Origin: Setaria digitata
Lineage: Eukaryota > Nematoda > Chromadorea > Rhabditida > Setariidae
DNA length: 64,000 nucleotides
Assembly (NCBI GenBank): GCA_003640385.1
Contig: RCAB01000016.1
Coordinates: 328,224 to 392,223 of the forward strand
Direction: 5' to 3'
The notes under the pieces are model-generated. The model saw only the letters and a program-made list of their open reading frames with translations. It did no database searches and had not been told where the DNA came from. The translations under genes were made by a program, and so were the position numbers. Shown here in pieces: positions 11,201 through 25,400 of the stretch (position 1 is its first letter; each line of letters begins with the position of its first letter).

Positions 11201-13437
11201 ATGTAATCCAACAATCTATTGAACCTAAAATTGACCATTTTATTTAGCAATTAATACATTTACAGGGAACAACAGCTTGAATTACGACCACCACTGGAGG
11301 AAATTCGAGCTAAATATTACCGGGAATTACGGAAGTTTATTAGTATTCCTCAGAAATTTCGTGGTGTGCAAGAAAGTGAGCAGGTAAAACAAAATAGCCA
11401 TGCTTAACGTGATGATTATATAAAAAGTTCTTCACTTTATTGAAAACAATCCATTCAATAGTATAGTAAGTAACACGATTGTATTCCGTGCCTGAATATT
11501 TATGAATTTTCTATGAACTGATCATAATTATAAGTTTCCTATGATTATGTTCATAATCAAAAGCGCTCAGTTTTAGCTCTTTCCATGCGGTAGTATAATG
11601 TAATTCAAGATTCAGAAGATTCATTTGTATCCTTTGCTACCGGTTCAACAAAATTATGATATCAGTTTAAATCAATTAATTTTTTAACATCAAACTTAAG
11701 ATATATTATAGACGAAAACAATTTTATTCTAGGCTAATGAATTATTTGCAAAAATGATCGAACGTAATGCGAATCGATTTTGGAGTATTTATAAAAAAGC
11801 AGAAGAATTATTCGAAAAAGTTGCTAATGTAGGAAATGAATTCGAGGCAAATATTTTGATTACAATTTTTTTTTTTTTCTTTTGATGAGTTGATTTTAAA
11901 ATAATAAGCGAGCATGTAGATTGATGCTGTTATCATTTTATCATTTGATGCAGAAAATAATTTCAGATGTGACGTAATAACAAGCGAAATATAGAAATTA
12001 AATCATCTCTCACCTTTTGTTTAACAAATATTGATAATTTCAAAGGTAAAACTGAAATTTCGAAATTTGTTGTCTACAAATGAAAAATCGAAATTTTATA
12101 GGGTTGGATTGTGTTGGGTCAAGTTGATTTGGAAAGCTTAATTACAACTCATTTCAAACATGCCGCTGATTGGGAAAATCAAATCAAACTGTTGAAAGGA
12201 AAAGGAAGAGATGCGGAAAAATTACCCAGGTGAAATACTAGCAATTAAAAATTAACCGGGTATGAATTCACATCTCAGGATCTCTTCTCCAATAATTTAC
12301 AATTTTTAATCTTTTCCTTAATTTCTTATTTTCGGTGTTCTTTTCAGTGCTTCTATGAAAATTTTCGGTAATTTCGTTACTAACAAAATTTTTAAAGAAA
12401 AATTAACATAGGCCAAAGGAACTGAATGCAATAGAATGGATCTATTACACGCTTTTTCCAAGTTAAATTGTTGAGAAATTAAATGCAAAATTTAAATTAT
12501 ATTTTGAAAAAAAAAATAATGCATCTTTTTAAATTACATTTTCTCTTCCATTATTATTATTTCCTTTCCTTCTTGAACTTCTCGATTGATCATCTAATGA
12601 ATCTGATGGTTCTAATATTCGCATGAAAAGTTTAACATATTTCTTGCAAGTTTTTAGTAAAAGATTCAATGGAATGTTGTTCCGGTCAAAAATTATGATA
12701 TTATAGCAATATCAAGTGATAATTGAAAAATTATTATAGTGAAGTAAGACTGGAATGCATTCATGTATCAACATCAGCTGTAAAAATTGCCATCGATGAT
12801 ATGCTGCAACGTTTATTTGATACCTTGATATGGACACTGAGATATTCTATCAATAATCAAATTCACGTCTGTGATAATCTTAATAACAAAAAAAAAAAAG
12901 AAATTATCTTTAATATTATTCTTATATTATTAAAAGTGTTAGTTACAGCCATGTAGAGTTGCTTTGAAATTGGTGCATTCAATTTTAAAATTAAAATAGT
13001 GATAAATTCAACTATACAAGCAGAATCCTCCATGAGAGAAATTTTCCAGACAAATTTGAACATTTATTCATCCTTTTTGCAGGATGTTAATTGTTTTCTA
13101 AATCAGGCAATTGAGGTACTCAGTTCGAGACCACAAACTGTTGCTGAAATTGCAGAAGCAAATCGAAAGCACATGGAATTTCGAAAATCCCATAATGAGG
13201 CATTTCTAAATCACTTTGTCGAATTATTATCTGATATGCTGTGCATATATTTGATAATATTAATTCATTTTGAATCATATTTTTTAGATGAAAAAAACGC
13301 TTGATGTAATTGAGGAGAAAAATGTTCTTTTGCGATCAGTTGGTGGAAGCGGTGTTGAGCAACTACCAATTGTTTTAAAATTATGGGAAAAATTTCAACT
13401 AGTACTAGACAGTCATCAACTGATGATTAAGGATCAA
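5251..13437 (+). other. che-3: che-3 exons 1-20: N-terminal tail (residues about 1-1009)
   Basis: Tail region that dimerises and binds the dynein-2 intermediate and light intermediate chains. Exons: 5251-5415, 5603-5779, 5967-6081, 6229-6474, 6887-7125, 7519-7677, 8141-8230, 8644-8717, 8837-8984, 9235-9362, 9594-9837, 10152-10363, 10736-10931, 11055-11134, 11266-11383, 11733-11846, 12102-12229, 12740-12866, 13083-13199 (or 13217), 13288-13437. Conserved stretches include [28 protein letters not shown] and [11 protein letters not shown], close to the human protein. Exon 16 ends GAG|GCAAAT (GC donor) if the human spacing is kept; an in-phase GT donor 18 bases earlier is the alternative. The exon 19 end is ambiguous (weak GC at 13200 or GT at 13218, both in phase). 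Exon 18 has a weak GTCTGT donor. Confidence 0.88.
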
Positions 13438-16400
13438 GTTTGTTTTCTTTAAATTAAATTTGAAATTTTTTATCTTTCATCATTTTTATTTTTTAGAATC
13501 TTTTTTTTTTTTTTGGTATCGTTATCTATGTGACAAAATGATATGTTAGCATATCAGAAGCACAAATTCATCATTAATTTGTACTTTCATTTCGAGAATA
13601 AAATACTTTAGTGATAATAGTTTAAAAGGAATTCCGATTACATGTAATCTCTCGAACTCTCCCTAATCACCTAAATTACTGCTTGCTATTTGTATACTAA
13701 TTTAACTGATATTGATGTTACTTTTGGTTGCTTTGCATTCAGTTAACGACAGCATCATAATTGGAAATTTTTTTTATTTCAAATGTCATAATTAGTAGTT
13801 ATTAACATGAAAGTAAGATAGTTTATGTAATCCTTTTCACTACTAATTATGACATTTAAAAAACTTTTTTTTTTTTCTTTAATATGCAGGTGGAAGCATT
13901 GAAGTTAGATGTTAATACACGTTTGAAATCATTAAACGATGAAATCGAAAGATTATTTGCTCGTTGGAACCAATTCAAACCAAAAGGTGATCTTCTTGAT
14001 GATGACAGAAATGCTATGCTTGATGCAATACAATTCATTAAGGAAAAAAGGGAAGAATTCGATGGTTTGCAACAAAGACGAGATGCTTTATTGTATGTTA
14101 AAAATATAGATTTTAAATATTTTAAATTGAGTTTTAATTAAAACATTTTTAGCTAATATAATCGATAGGTTAAAAATTCTGAGCGAAAAAATAAAGAACT
14201 GAATAAATGAAATCTTTAATTAATTCTTACTTTTTTTTTTTCTTTCACAAAAATACGAGATTACAAAGGCATCTAACAGAATACTTTCTTGAAAAGGATA
14301 AATTTAAATCTTTCCAAAATCTGCAAAATTAACTTAAGGCATTGAAATATTATCTTTTATTTGTGTTATTTAGAAGCGAATGCGAGCAGTTCGATATTGA
14401 GAGACCGCAGATGCAATATTTTGATGAAATGGCAAATGAACTTGAAAATTTCGAAAATAATTGGTTGTTGTATGAACAATTCAATATTGGCTTGCAAGAA
14501 ATGGCTAATGAAGAATGGATTTTATTCAGGTAAATAATATTATTTTCTTAATTTAATACAATAATTACTATTTGTTAATAAATAGGATCTTATCCGTAAT
14601 TTGACTTTTATTTAATTTCTATTTCCAAAGATAATAAATGATAATACGTTTTTTGCTATTTATGCCGATAACAAAGAACTGGGTTTGTATTTTGTGATAA
14701 TTATTAGGAAATAATTTCTTGTCATCTTTGCGTAAACAAAATTTATTAGCAAATTATATTTTACAAGCAATTTTTATGAATTTCTTATTTATTTTCCAAA
14801 ACATTTTGAGGTCAAAAACTTATCGTTTTGACGAATATTTGCATGAATGGAATGAAAAACTGAAAAGTTTACCAGTCACACATATTACTGTTCGTTTAAG
14901 CAAAGAAATTAATCAGTTTAAGGTAAATAATATTAACTATAATTAATATGTTCTTTAAAGTTTTTTCAAATCGAGGATTTTTATCAAATGAGGTAATGAG
15001 CTAAATTTCGCTCCAGATTATCAATAAATCATAGTTTTATAATTATGAATTTTATTTTTTTCTTTTAGTTATAAAAATGAACATCACTTTCAATTAATTG
15101 TTTGATTTTGGTCAAGTGTTAATTAGCATGTTCAAATCTATTTTAACTGCTTTAAATAGGAAATGAGTAGCGGTTTGAAATATTGTCGAGGCGAAATCTT
15201 GAGTAGTGACCACTGGCTAGTATTATTTCGAATTTTGGGTATGCCGAAAGGTACAACATTGGAACATTTACGTTTTGGCGATCTTTTAAACGTTCACAAA
15301 ATGATTGGCAAAAATTTGGAAGCATTGAAAAACTTAAATGAGCGTGCCCAAGGAGAAGTAACAATTCGTGAAGCTATTCAAGAACTTGAACTTTGGGCCG
15401 CACAGGTTTGTTCGATTTATTTTATGAAATATTTGATCAACTTTCACATCGCGACATTCAATTCTTACGACTAAAAATTGAATTATTTAACTTATTTGCT
15501 CATAAACTGAACCATCTCGAAAAGTTTGCATCTTATTCGATTGTTAAAAATTAATTTTTTATCAAAATAACTGTGTTGCAAAAGTTGGGATCTACTAATG
15601 GATGCTAAATTTTGCAATGATATAAAGAAAGAGAAAGTACGATGGTGAATAAGAATTTATGTTTTAATTTGATTAATTAATTCAAGTATAGAGAGAGCAC
15701 TTTTTTTTTTCTTGAGTAGATTCCAAGCAAGTTTTATAAACTTTTAACTAAAGGGTTTTATAATGGTTCGACAGTATAAATTGGAAAGAACTTGTAAGGA
15801 AACGTAGATATGTAAATAAATCATTAAATTGGAGCTGATTTAGATTAATTACGATACGTAAGCATTTCAGCATGGAAATTAGAATTCTGACATAAAAAAC
15901 GTATCATTACAATGTATAATTTAGTTCAAGTAAAATGCATACAGTTTTTGCTTTTTTGATTAATTTGCATTTGCATCCTTCTATGATTACAAACATTTTT
16001 ATTGCATTTTCAAAAAATTAAAGAAAATTCTAAAATTTAGGCAGAATTTGTTCTTACTGATTACAAACATTCGAATGGAACAGTTGTGAAAATAATCAAA
16101 GATTGGAAGGATACGTTAAATTCGGTACTTTTGTTGATTTCAAAAATAAAAAGAATTTCAACTTCCTTATTACACTAAAATTTTGATTTTTTGAAATACA
16201 AAATAACTATATAGAGTTTTAGCAGTAGAGTTTTAAACTATAATACACTGAAAGCATAATGAATACACGTTATGTAATAACCATCATTTATAATTTTATC
16301 AAAAAATATTGCTCTAAATTTATTAATTTAAATTAAAATGCAAAGTTTGAAATCGTAGTTTTTCAATTCTGCTTTCATTTAAAAATTATTTTATGTAAAA

Positions 16401-19400
16401 TTTAGGTAAAAGATAGTGAAGCACTATTACAGTCGTTGAAAAATTCATCGTATTATGCCCAATTTACTGATAAAACTTCAATGTGGGAAGCACGGTACAA
16501 TTTTTTCGTGTATATTTTTTTATTTCTTCAAATATTTTTTTTTTTTTTAATATTTTGTGATTTTGTATTTAAACAAAATTTTGATTTTTTAGATTAGCTG
16601 ACACAGAACAATATGTACAATGGATGAATGAAATACAGCGTAAATGGATTTATTTGGAGCCTATTTTTGGACGTGGCTCATTGCCATCTGAAGCATCACG
16701 TTTCAATCGGGTTGACGCCGAATTTCGTGCCGTCTTAAATGGTTATCACAGATATTCAATACAGATAAATTAATTTCAAATTTTTTTCCTAAATTTACAT
16801 TTAATTAATAACTAATTAGTTTGATGGTATTTTAGAAGAAGTAAATGTCAGCGACATGTTTTTGTAAGATTTGAAGATGGCATATCATTATTAAATTTGT
16901 GAGTGTAAAATTTGAATTTAAAATAAGTTTTTATTTTTCGTTATTATTTTGTTAGGACTGTAATTCGTTACAGGATTGTAATTCGTTAATTGATATTTAT
17001 TATAATATTATATATATAATAGAAGTATGGCAGTTTTACAGATGTTGTTCGGGATCCACGTGTCGTAAGCGTTAGTACGCGAGCTTCTTTGAAGCGTACG
17101 CTGGAGCAAATCATTGATCAACTTAATCGTTGTCAAAAAGCTCTAAATCAGTTCCTTGAAGTTTGTGCGATTAAAAAACTTATTCATATTAACCTTGCAA
17201 AAAAATAATTATGTTTACTTTAGTTAGCAAAGCTACTGATAATCCCATCAAATCATGTTTATGACTGATTATTCCTGTCACAGGTAATAATTTTTATTTT
17301 ATTAAAAATATTTCAGGAGAAGCGAAATGCTTTTCCAAGATTTTATTTCTTGGGTGACGATGATTTATTAGAATTATTAGGCCAATTAATGAATACTACA
17401 GTAATTCAAACTCATCTGAAGAAACTTTTCCAGGTAAGCTGTAATTAAATATTTTCTTTTAGCTAAAATAGTTTTCAATCTGAAGCTTCACTGTATAATA
17501 ATGATGAATAAATTGTAAAATGTGCAAAATAAAAATGCACATGATGAAAATATTTGAAATTTGCCTAATTAGAAATCTATAATGATAACAATTTGCTATT
17601 AGTTCGTTGATGTAATTATGTCCATTTGTAATTGCAAAAGAGAAATTTTAAATTTTTCAAGATGTTAAAAATATTTGGCAGGGTATTAATAAAGTTATAT
17701 TTGGTGATGATGGTGAAACGATAATTGCAATGGTTTCCAGTGATGGTGAAATTGTTCAACTATCAAAAGCAGTTAGAATTGTTCCTCAGGCGGAAGTAAT
17801 TTATTTCATTGAGCTGTTAAACAGAAGTTAATTAAATATTTTCCGAATACTTTTTGATTTTAATTTTAATCAAATTCGTTTTACAATTCATAGTTTCAGA
17901 AATGGTTGCAAGAACTGTCCAATGAAATGAAGAATACAATCAGAAAATTAATTGTAAGCTGTGTTGCGGAGGTATCACCTGATCCTGGAAAATACCCTTC
18001 ACAGGTTTTTTTTTTTTTTTTATGCTTCTCTATTATTAATTGCACCGTAATTTTTATAATATATATAAGTGTAATTAATGGAAAAAAAGAGGAAACTAAA
18101 TAAATAAGTAACAATTAAACAAACTTTCAGGTGTTGTGTTTATCGGAACAAATTCGTTTTTGCCAGGGTTGTGAACGAATTTTAAGTGGCGTTGGTGATT
18201 TGAAAAATTATCGAAAGCAATTGGAGGAAACATTGGCAAATTATACTAAATCAGAAACAACAGACACCGTCTTGAAGCTTAAATTAAAAGCACTTATTAT
18301 GGATATAATTCATAACATAAGCATTGTGGATGAATTAATTAATAATTCACCTTGGTAAAAAATATTTACCATTTTTTATTCTAACCTGATCATTTTCGTC
18401 TTTGTTTCTTTTTTATGATTATCTTTTGCAAATTCGATGTGAATTTACAACTTTTTTAAACTCATAATAGTGAAAATTTCAAACTTTCAAATTCCAAATT
18501 ATTCTGTTACGCAGTTTTATATGTTTCATCTTTTACAAGCTTAGTTAATACTATGCATATTTGCAAACATAATTTTGTTCAAAGCATTTTATTGAATTTG
18601 TCATCAAACTGTACTAATTAATTAATTCAATTCTCTTTTTTAAATAATGTCAGAAGGAATAACGAAATGAATTAAATTTCAGTTCAAAATCGTCATGGAT
18701 CTGGCAAAAGCAGTTACGTTTTTATTTAGAATCAAAAGAATGCGTCATAATACGTCACGTTCGTACGCGATTCGAATACACGTACGAATATCAGGTTTGT
18801 TACTAAAATAGAAATTTAATGAATTTAGTAATTTTTCGTTTATTAATTCTTTTATCTGGAAAATATCATTCTCTGTGATACAATTTAGGGCAATGCAGCA
18901 AAATTGGTTCATACTCCACTTACAGATAAATGTTATTTAACCTTAACACAAGGTAAATTGTTCAAATTTTAAATTCTTTACTTTTGAAATAACAATAGTT
19001 TTCCAATTTATATTCCCTAAATATTGTATTTCTTAATTCTGTTATAGTTAATCGTTCGATTAATTTCATAGCGCAGTTTTTTTTTTTTTTTTTTTTTTTT
19101 TACAATTTTTCTTTCCTTGATTTTAGCAATTTTTTTTAAAGCACTATCAATGGGTCTTGGTGGCAATCCTTATGGGCCTGCAGGTACTGGGAAAACCGAG
19201 TCTGTTAAGGTAAATAAATATGTATATTGGAAAATTTTGCTCGTCAATTTAGCCTTAATTAAAATGAATAGTACAGAAATTGGAAATATCATTGATTATA
19301 AGGCAGAAATTAGATAAATTCATTCATTGTTTATCTCTTTAATGCTAATTAAATGGATATTTTAGGCACTTGCAAATTTATTTGGACGACAAGTTTTAGT

Positions 19401-22400
19401 TTTTAATTGTGATGAAGGAATTGATGCCTATTCAATGAGTCGTATATTTACTGGTCTAATACAGTGTGGTGCATGGGGTTGTTTTGATGAGTTTAATCGA
19501 TTAGATCAGGTTGATTTTTTTTTATTAAAAATAAAAATTGTAAATTTTTGAAAAACAATTAAAAAAATATGATATTTGATGTCCGCGTAAAATTTCAGGC
19601 AGTACTTTCGGCCGTATCAATGCAAATTCAAATTATTCAAGATGCAATAAGATCACGATCCGGAAAATGTGTGCTAGCTGATCGAAAAGTGATGATTTTT
19701 TTTTAAAAATTTGAAAAAAAAAGAATGATATATTTTTTTTTTATTCGTTCATGCTTCATAAATTTCAGGTTCCTGTAGATTTAAATTCAGCAATATTTAT
19801 AACAATGAATCCAATTAGCAAAGGATATGGTGGGCGGCAAAAACTGCCGGATAATCTTAAGCAATTATTCCGTCCAGTTTTTATGTCTGTTCCGGACAAT
19901 GAACTTATCGGTTTGTTGTCAGTTTTCTAGCAGATTATTGCAAATAAATTAGACTGCTAGAGAACTGTAAGTTAAATTTTGGAATTTTCCAGTTTTATGT
20001 TCCGTTTTTAGCTGAAACACTTTTGAGCGCAGAAGGTTTCCGTGATGCAAGGAAATTATCACGCAAACTGGTATCAATCTTTAACTTGAGCAAGTTAGTT
20101 TACAAATTTTTCATTTGTTAACCTATTGAGGCGAATTTTACAGGTAAATCTTGTTATTTGTCATTATTATTCAATGTTATGCTTGATTAATCTATTAATT
20201 TAATCTAATTAATAATAAATTTTTTTCTAGCTGAGGAGAATTTAGGCAAATTGAAATATAAACACTTTATTTTTTTCTTTTTGAAGGGAAATGTTAAGCT
20301 CACAACAGCATTACGATTGGGGCCTAAGGGCATTAAAAACAGTGCTGCACAGTTGCGGTAATTTATTGGCTAAGAGCGTTGAGAAGAATGAAGTCCAAGT
20401 GGTTGTTGATGTAAATTTTCCTAATTTTTTTTTTTTGAACAAATTAATCATTGATAATATTAATATTTCATAATTTGAGCAGTTTATTTGTTGTTTTTTT
20501 TTTCTACCTTAATTGAAGTTTTTATTAATTGAAATTTTACAGGCATTGACTCTGAATACATTATCAAAACTTACTTTTGAAGATTCTCGACGTTTTAACA
20601 TTCTTATTGATGATGTTTTTTCGAGCGTTAAAAAAGATTCCGTGCAGGTTTGTTTTAGTGTCTTGCTTTTTTTTTTCAATTTTATTATTATTGTTTTTTT
20701 CCAAAAACTTATGTGTTGCTAATCTATTTATGCATATAATAAACTGGGAAAGAAGAGAGCAAAGTTTTGAAAATTTGTCAATATTAATTAATATGATTTC
20801 TAGTATAACTAATTTCTAGGTATAATTAAAATTTGTAGTTTGGACAGGTATAATTTCAGGTTAAAGAACTGCTAGAACCGTTGAAAATGGCTAGTAATGA
20901 ACTGAAAATAACGATTACTGATATGCAAGTAGGTATTGTTACCATTATTGATTTTATGCTTATAATTAATTTTATTTAGTCTTTCAAAATGTTAAATAAT
21001 TCAGTGTACATCCGGAATATGTTTACAGATCGATGATGGTGATAAGATTATTGTATTGTACGTTGTTAATTAATGAACTATAAGTATTGGTTATTAATGA
21101 TATTTGATCCTTCCTATTTAGATAAAAAAAATATTTGAATTGCACAATCAACTGAAACAACGAATGGGTGTAATATTATTGGGTCCAAGTGGTTCAGGCA
21201 AATCAACCATTTGGAAAGTGTTACAAAAAGCCATGATGATAATTAATAAATCCGTAAAAACTTACCGAATTAATCCAAAATCAATGACAAAACAAAAATT
21301 AAGTTTGCATTATTAATTTCATGTCCACATAAAATGAAACGGTATTTAGATAGCAATAATTTTATGGAAAAAGTTTTAAATTTTTATAAACTTTTATAAG
21401 TTTAGAAAACTTAAAAAGGTAAAACATCCAGGTCATCTAAAAACTAATTTATTGCATTTGAATGATTGGATTTTCAGCTATTGGGATCGATGGATATGGA
21501 TACTCGTGAGTGGTCTGATGGTGTATTAACAGCAGCTGCTCGAGAAATTATCAAAGATAACAGTTTATCAGTATGGGTAATATGTGATGGTGATATTGAT
21601 CCAGAATGGATTGAAGCACTTAATTCCGTACTTGATGACAATCGTTTGGTAATATTTTACTTTTATTAAAATAAAAATTTTCCAAAAATTCTCGTAAAAC
21701 TTATTCATTCATTTTTGTATCAAAATTTGTTAAAAATTTAAAAGTTAGTGGAAAAAATATGTTAAAGCTAATTGAGTTATTATATAGCTAACAATGCCAT
21801 CTGGTGAAAGAATTCAATTTGGATCAAATGTTAATTTCATTTTTGAAACTGACAATCTTAGTAACGCATCTCCAGCTACCATATCCCGAATGGGTATGAT
21901 ACTCATCAGGTATCGGTAGAATTTTACTTATTATTTTGAAGAAATTGCTTATATGCTAATTTGAACATTTCAAATACAAATGAATGAAAGTTTTCAACCT
22001 GCTTCTTTTCTTCCTTCCAAACTCTTCAACTGTTTCAAATTATGTCATTATTACAGTGAAGAAGACATGAGTATCCAGGAGCTTATTAATAAATGGCTTC
22101 AGGAGTATGACGATATCCATCCTGATATGGCCAGTTGGATAAATGACCATTTATATAGGTCGAATTTGGAAGTTTCTTCATTTTCAAATTATTTTTTAGA
22201 TTTATATTACATTAATAATTTCATTTATGAAAACTATAAGTAAGTAATGAAGCACATTTGTTAATCTGAGCGATAACGTTTCAATTAAGATATTAAAATT
22301 TTCAGATGTCTCGAATGGATTTGGAAAAAACAAATTTTTCAAATTAATGTAAGTAAAACTGCTACTGTAAAAAGTGCTCTGAGCCATCTACGAAATGCGA

Positions 22401-25400
22401 CAACATGTGACGAATTTTTGGTAGCCTTATACCGTGGATTAGCTCCAAATCTAAATTCAGAATTTCGAAATCAATTCATTAATGAGGTTCAGAAATTCGA
22501 AATACTAACTACTCTTCTTTTTATTGCTTCATTTATTTATTTTTAAATGAAGATAAAAGAAAAACGATTCAAATTTTATAAATTTAGTTCCACTTAAAAT
22601 TCAATGCAACATGAACTAACAAATTAATTCTGTTTCATCCACTTACATTCTTTCAGGTTGTTTTCGACAAAATAAACTTACCAGATAAAGAAAATCCTGG
22701 AAATGTTTACTATGATAAGCATACACAATCATTACTCTCTTATACCGATGAAATGGATCTGATAACGAACTCTGATCAATTATTAAGTATGGAACAGCTT
22801 CCATATATTTTGACTGCTAGCGCACAAGCTAATCGTGATATTGTAAGAGATTATCGTTATTTATTAGTGAATATTTAAATTTTTGCTTGGTATTTGTTTC
22901 AGTATTTTCGTTTATGTCTACAAAAAAAAAAAAAAAATTAATGTAATGGTGAATTTTAAAGATTAAAAAATTGTGTTGAAGATTTGCTCATGGTTAGATA
23001 ACCGTAACAGACAACCTTTTATGATGTATGGTCCTGATGGTAGTGGAAAAGAATGCTTATTACGGTATTGTTTAAAATTAGATTCTAACAGTCAATTAGC
23101 CATACTTCATTGCAGTGCTCAAACAGAGTAAGTTTCTTTTTTTTTTTTTTCAATTTTAATCTTTTATTTATTTATTTTTTTCATTTTTTGAATTCCTCTT
23201 CTTCTTTTTTTTTTATTTACCAAATAATGTTGTAAATTTTCTATTCAAAAAGAATGGATGAAGTGATGCAAAAAAAAAAAAATATAAGAAAGACAAAATG
23301 GCAATATTTATGAGATAAAATAGTTACCTATTTAGGAAATTATATTTAAAATGCAATTTTTATTTAAAAATGAATTTCAGATCACAACAAATATTGGATT
23401 TATTGCATCAATATTGTATACAAATTAGTAGTGCATCAGGACGAATTCTTAAGCCGAAAGAGAAACAAAATTTAATTTTTTATATAAAATCATTGAACAT
23501 TGTAAAACCGGACAAATGGGGCAGTTGTGAAATTATTGCCTTCCTGCAACAACTTTTAACATATAATGGATATTATAATGAAAAACTGGAATGGATATCA
23601 TTGGAAAATATTCAAGTTTGTGTATTTGACAAATTACATTTTCATCAAGTAAAATAAATGATATTTTTCCAATTATAATTATATAAATTAACTTACTAAA
23701 TTATTGAGGATTACAAATCATTTCCATCTTTATTTAGTTCGAATGCTGTTGCTTAGAATTTTATTGCGATAATTAATGAGAATATTAAACTATTAAAATT
23801 TCTTAATATTATATAATTTTATGTATTTATTATCAATTCCTGGACAATAAGGCCATGACTTAGCAGTTAAACTGACTGTTCCTTTTAATATGCTATCGTT
23901 ATCTAATTATGCTTAAAATGAGCATCTAAATTTTTTATTAGCATTTTCAGTTGGTATTATCGATAACTCTTTCAAATGATGAAGTACATTACTTATTACC
24001 AACACGTTTTGTTTCACTACTAAGAATTGCTGCGGTAGAATATCCTTCAAAAGAGGATCTTATCACCATTTACTCCTCTTATTTAACATTTTTACTAAAG
24101 GTATTTTTGAAATTATTAAGGCTTCAATAATTATCATATATTTCAAATAACTTTTAGAGAAGGAACTGAGTTTTGAATCGCTATTTCTTAATTAATTAAA
24201 TCTTTTAAAAACAATTGATATAACTGATGCAAGTCTTTCAAATTGAAACATTTTAGGATACGATTGAACCATTTAGAGATCGATTAAATAATTTAGCGAG
24301 CATTATGGTACGTTTGTTTAATGATATACGAAATACATTTAAACCAACCGACATGATACATTATGTTTTTACGATGAAGGATTTAACAAATTGGATTTTC
24401 GCTCTTACAAGACACGATATTACAGGTAATTTTTTCTCTTCCCTATTATTACTGTAAATGGGTGAAAGAAAATGTGTAATCTGTGGAACTCAAAATTTAA
24501 AATATGCAATTTAAACAGTATTATGAAGTGTTATCAGTGTTACAGTATTGTAGTAAGTTAATAAATTGATGACTTATAATAATTTAAAAGATTAGAAAAT
24601 TTCATTTTTTCCGGTTTTATTATTGTGCAGGAAATATAAACGATTATATTTTAGCGGCGTCTAAATTATTAATAAGCATTTAAGTCATTTAAATAAAAAA
24701 ATTTTTTTTATCATCGGTATCATTCGAATTATGTCGCATTATCAAATGTTAACATTCCTTCATTTATTGTTGTTACAATATTATATAAATATTACTATGC
24801 TGAGGGATATCTAAATAAATTGCAAATTCAAATTCAACGTGGTTGTTTTTTTTTTTCCAATTTTTTAAATTTTCAGCTGATCAGTGTTTGTTCAATATTA
24901 ATTATTCGTCATTTATAGCAATTCTTTCGTCTTTTAACAAACGATAAAAAAGATTAAACGAGCAATTTGAATCATTAACAATTATCATTAGCCTAGTATC
25001 ATTAATTAGTTAAAAGGTAAAGTCCAAATTCGCAGGTAGTGATGCATGCGAAAAATTTTTACATTCAATGTTATATGAATTCCGACGAATTTTTAAAGAT
25101 CGTTTAATAAGCAGTGAACATAAACAAAGGTAAATAATATTTATTTTTAAGAACAGGCAATATTTTCCTTAACATTTTAATTAATTAAAACTTTTGATAT
25201 TAATGGATAATATGGCAATCTGTTGTATTTTGAGCCAAGAAAAATTTTCTGATAAAGTATTTCAATTGATATTTTCATCCTTGTTACATATGGAAAACGA
25301 ATATATTTGGTTAATAATTGTGTATTAATTTTATAGATTTGAAGATATTATTAGCAACAATTTATCATCAGCTGCAATTAATGATGATGAAAGTGAGTAT

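Noticed and set aside
21249..21298. Earlier GTAAAA donor inside che-3 exon 43
   Set aside because: Using it would discard [12 protein letters not shown], which aligns with conserved AAA2 sequence.
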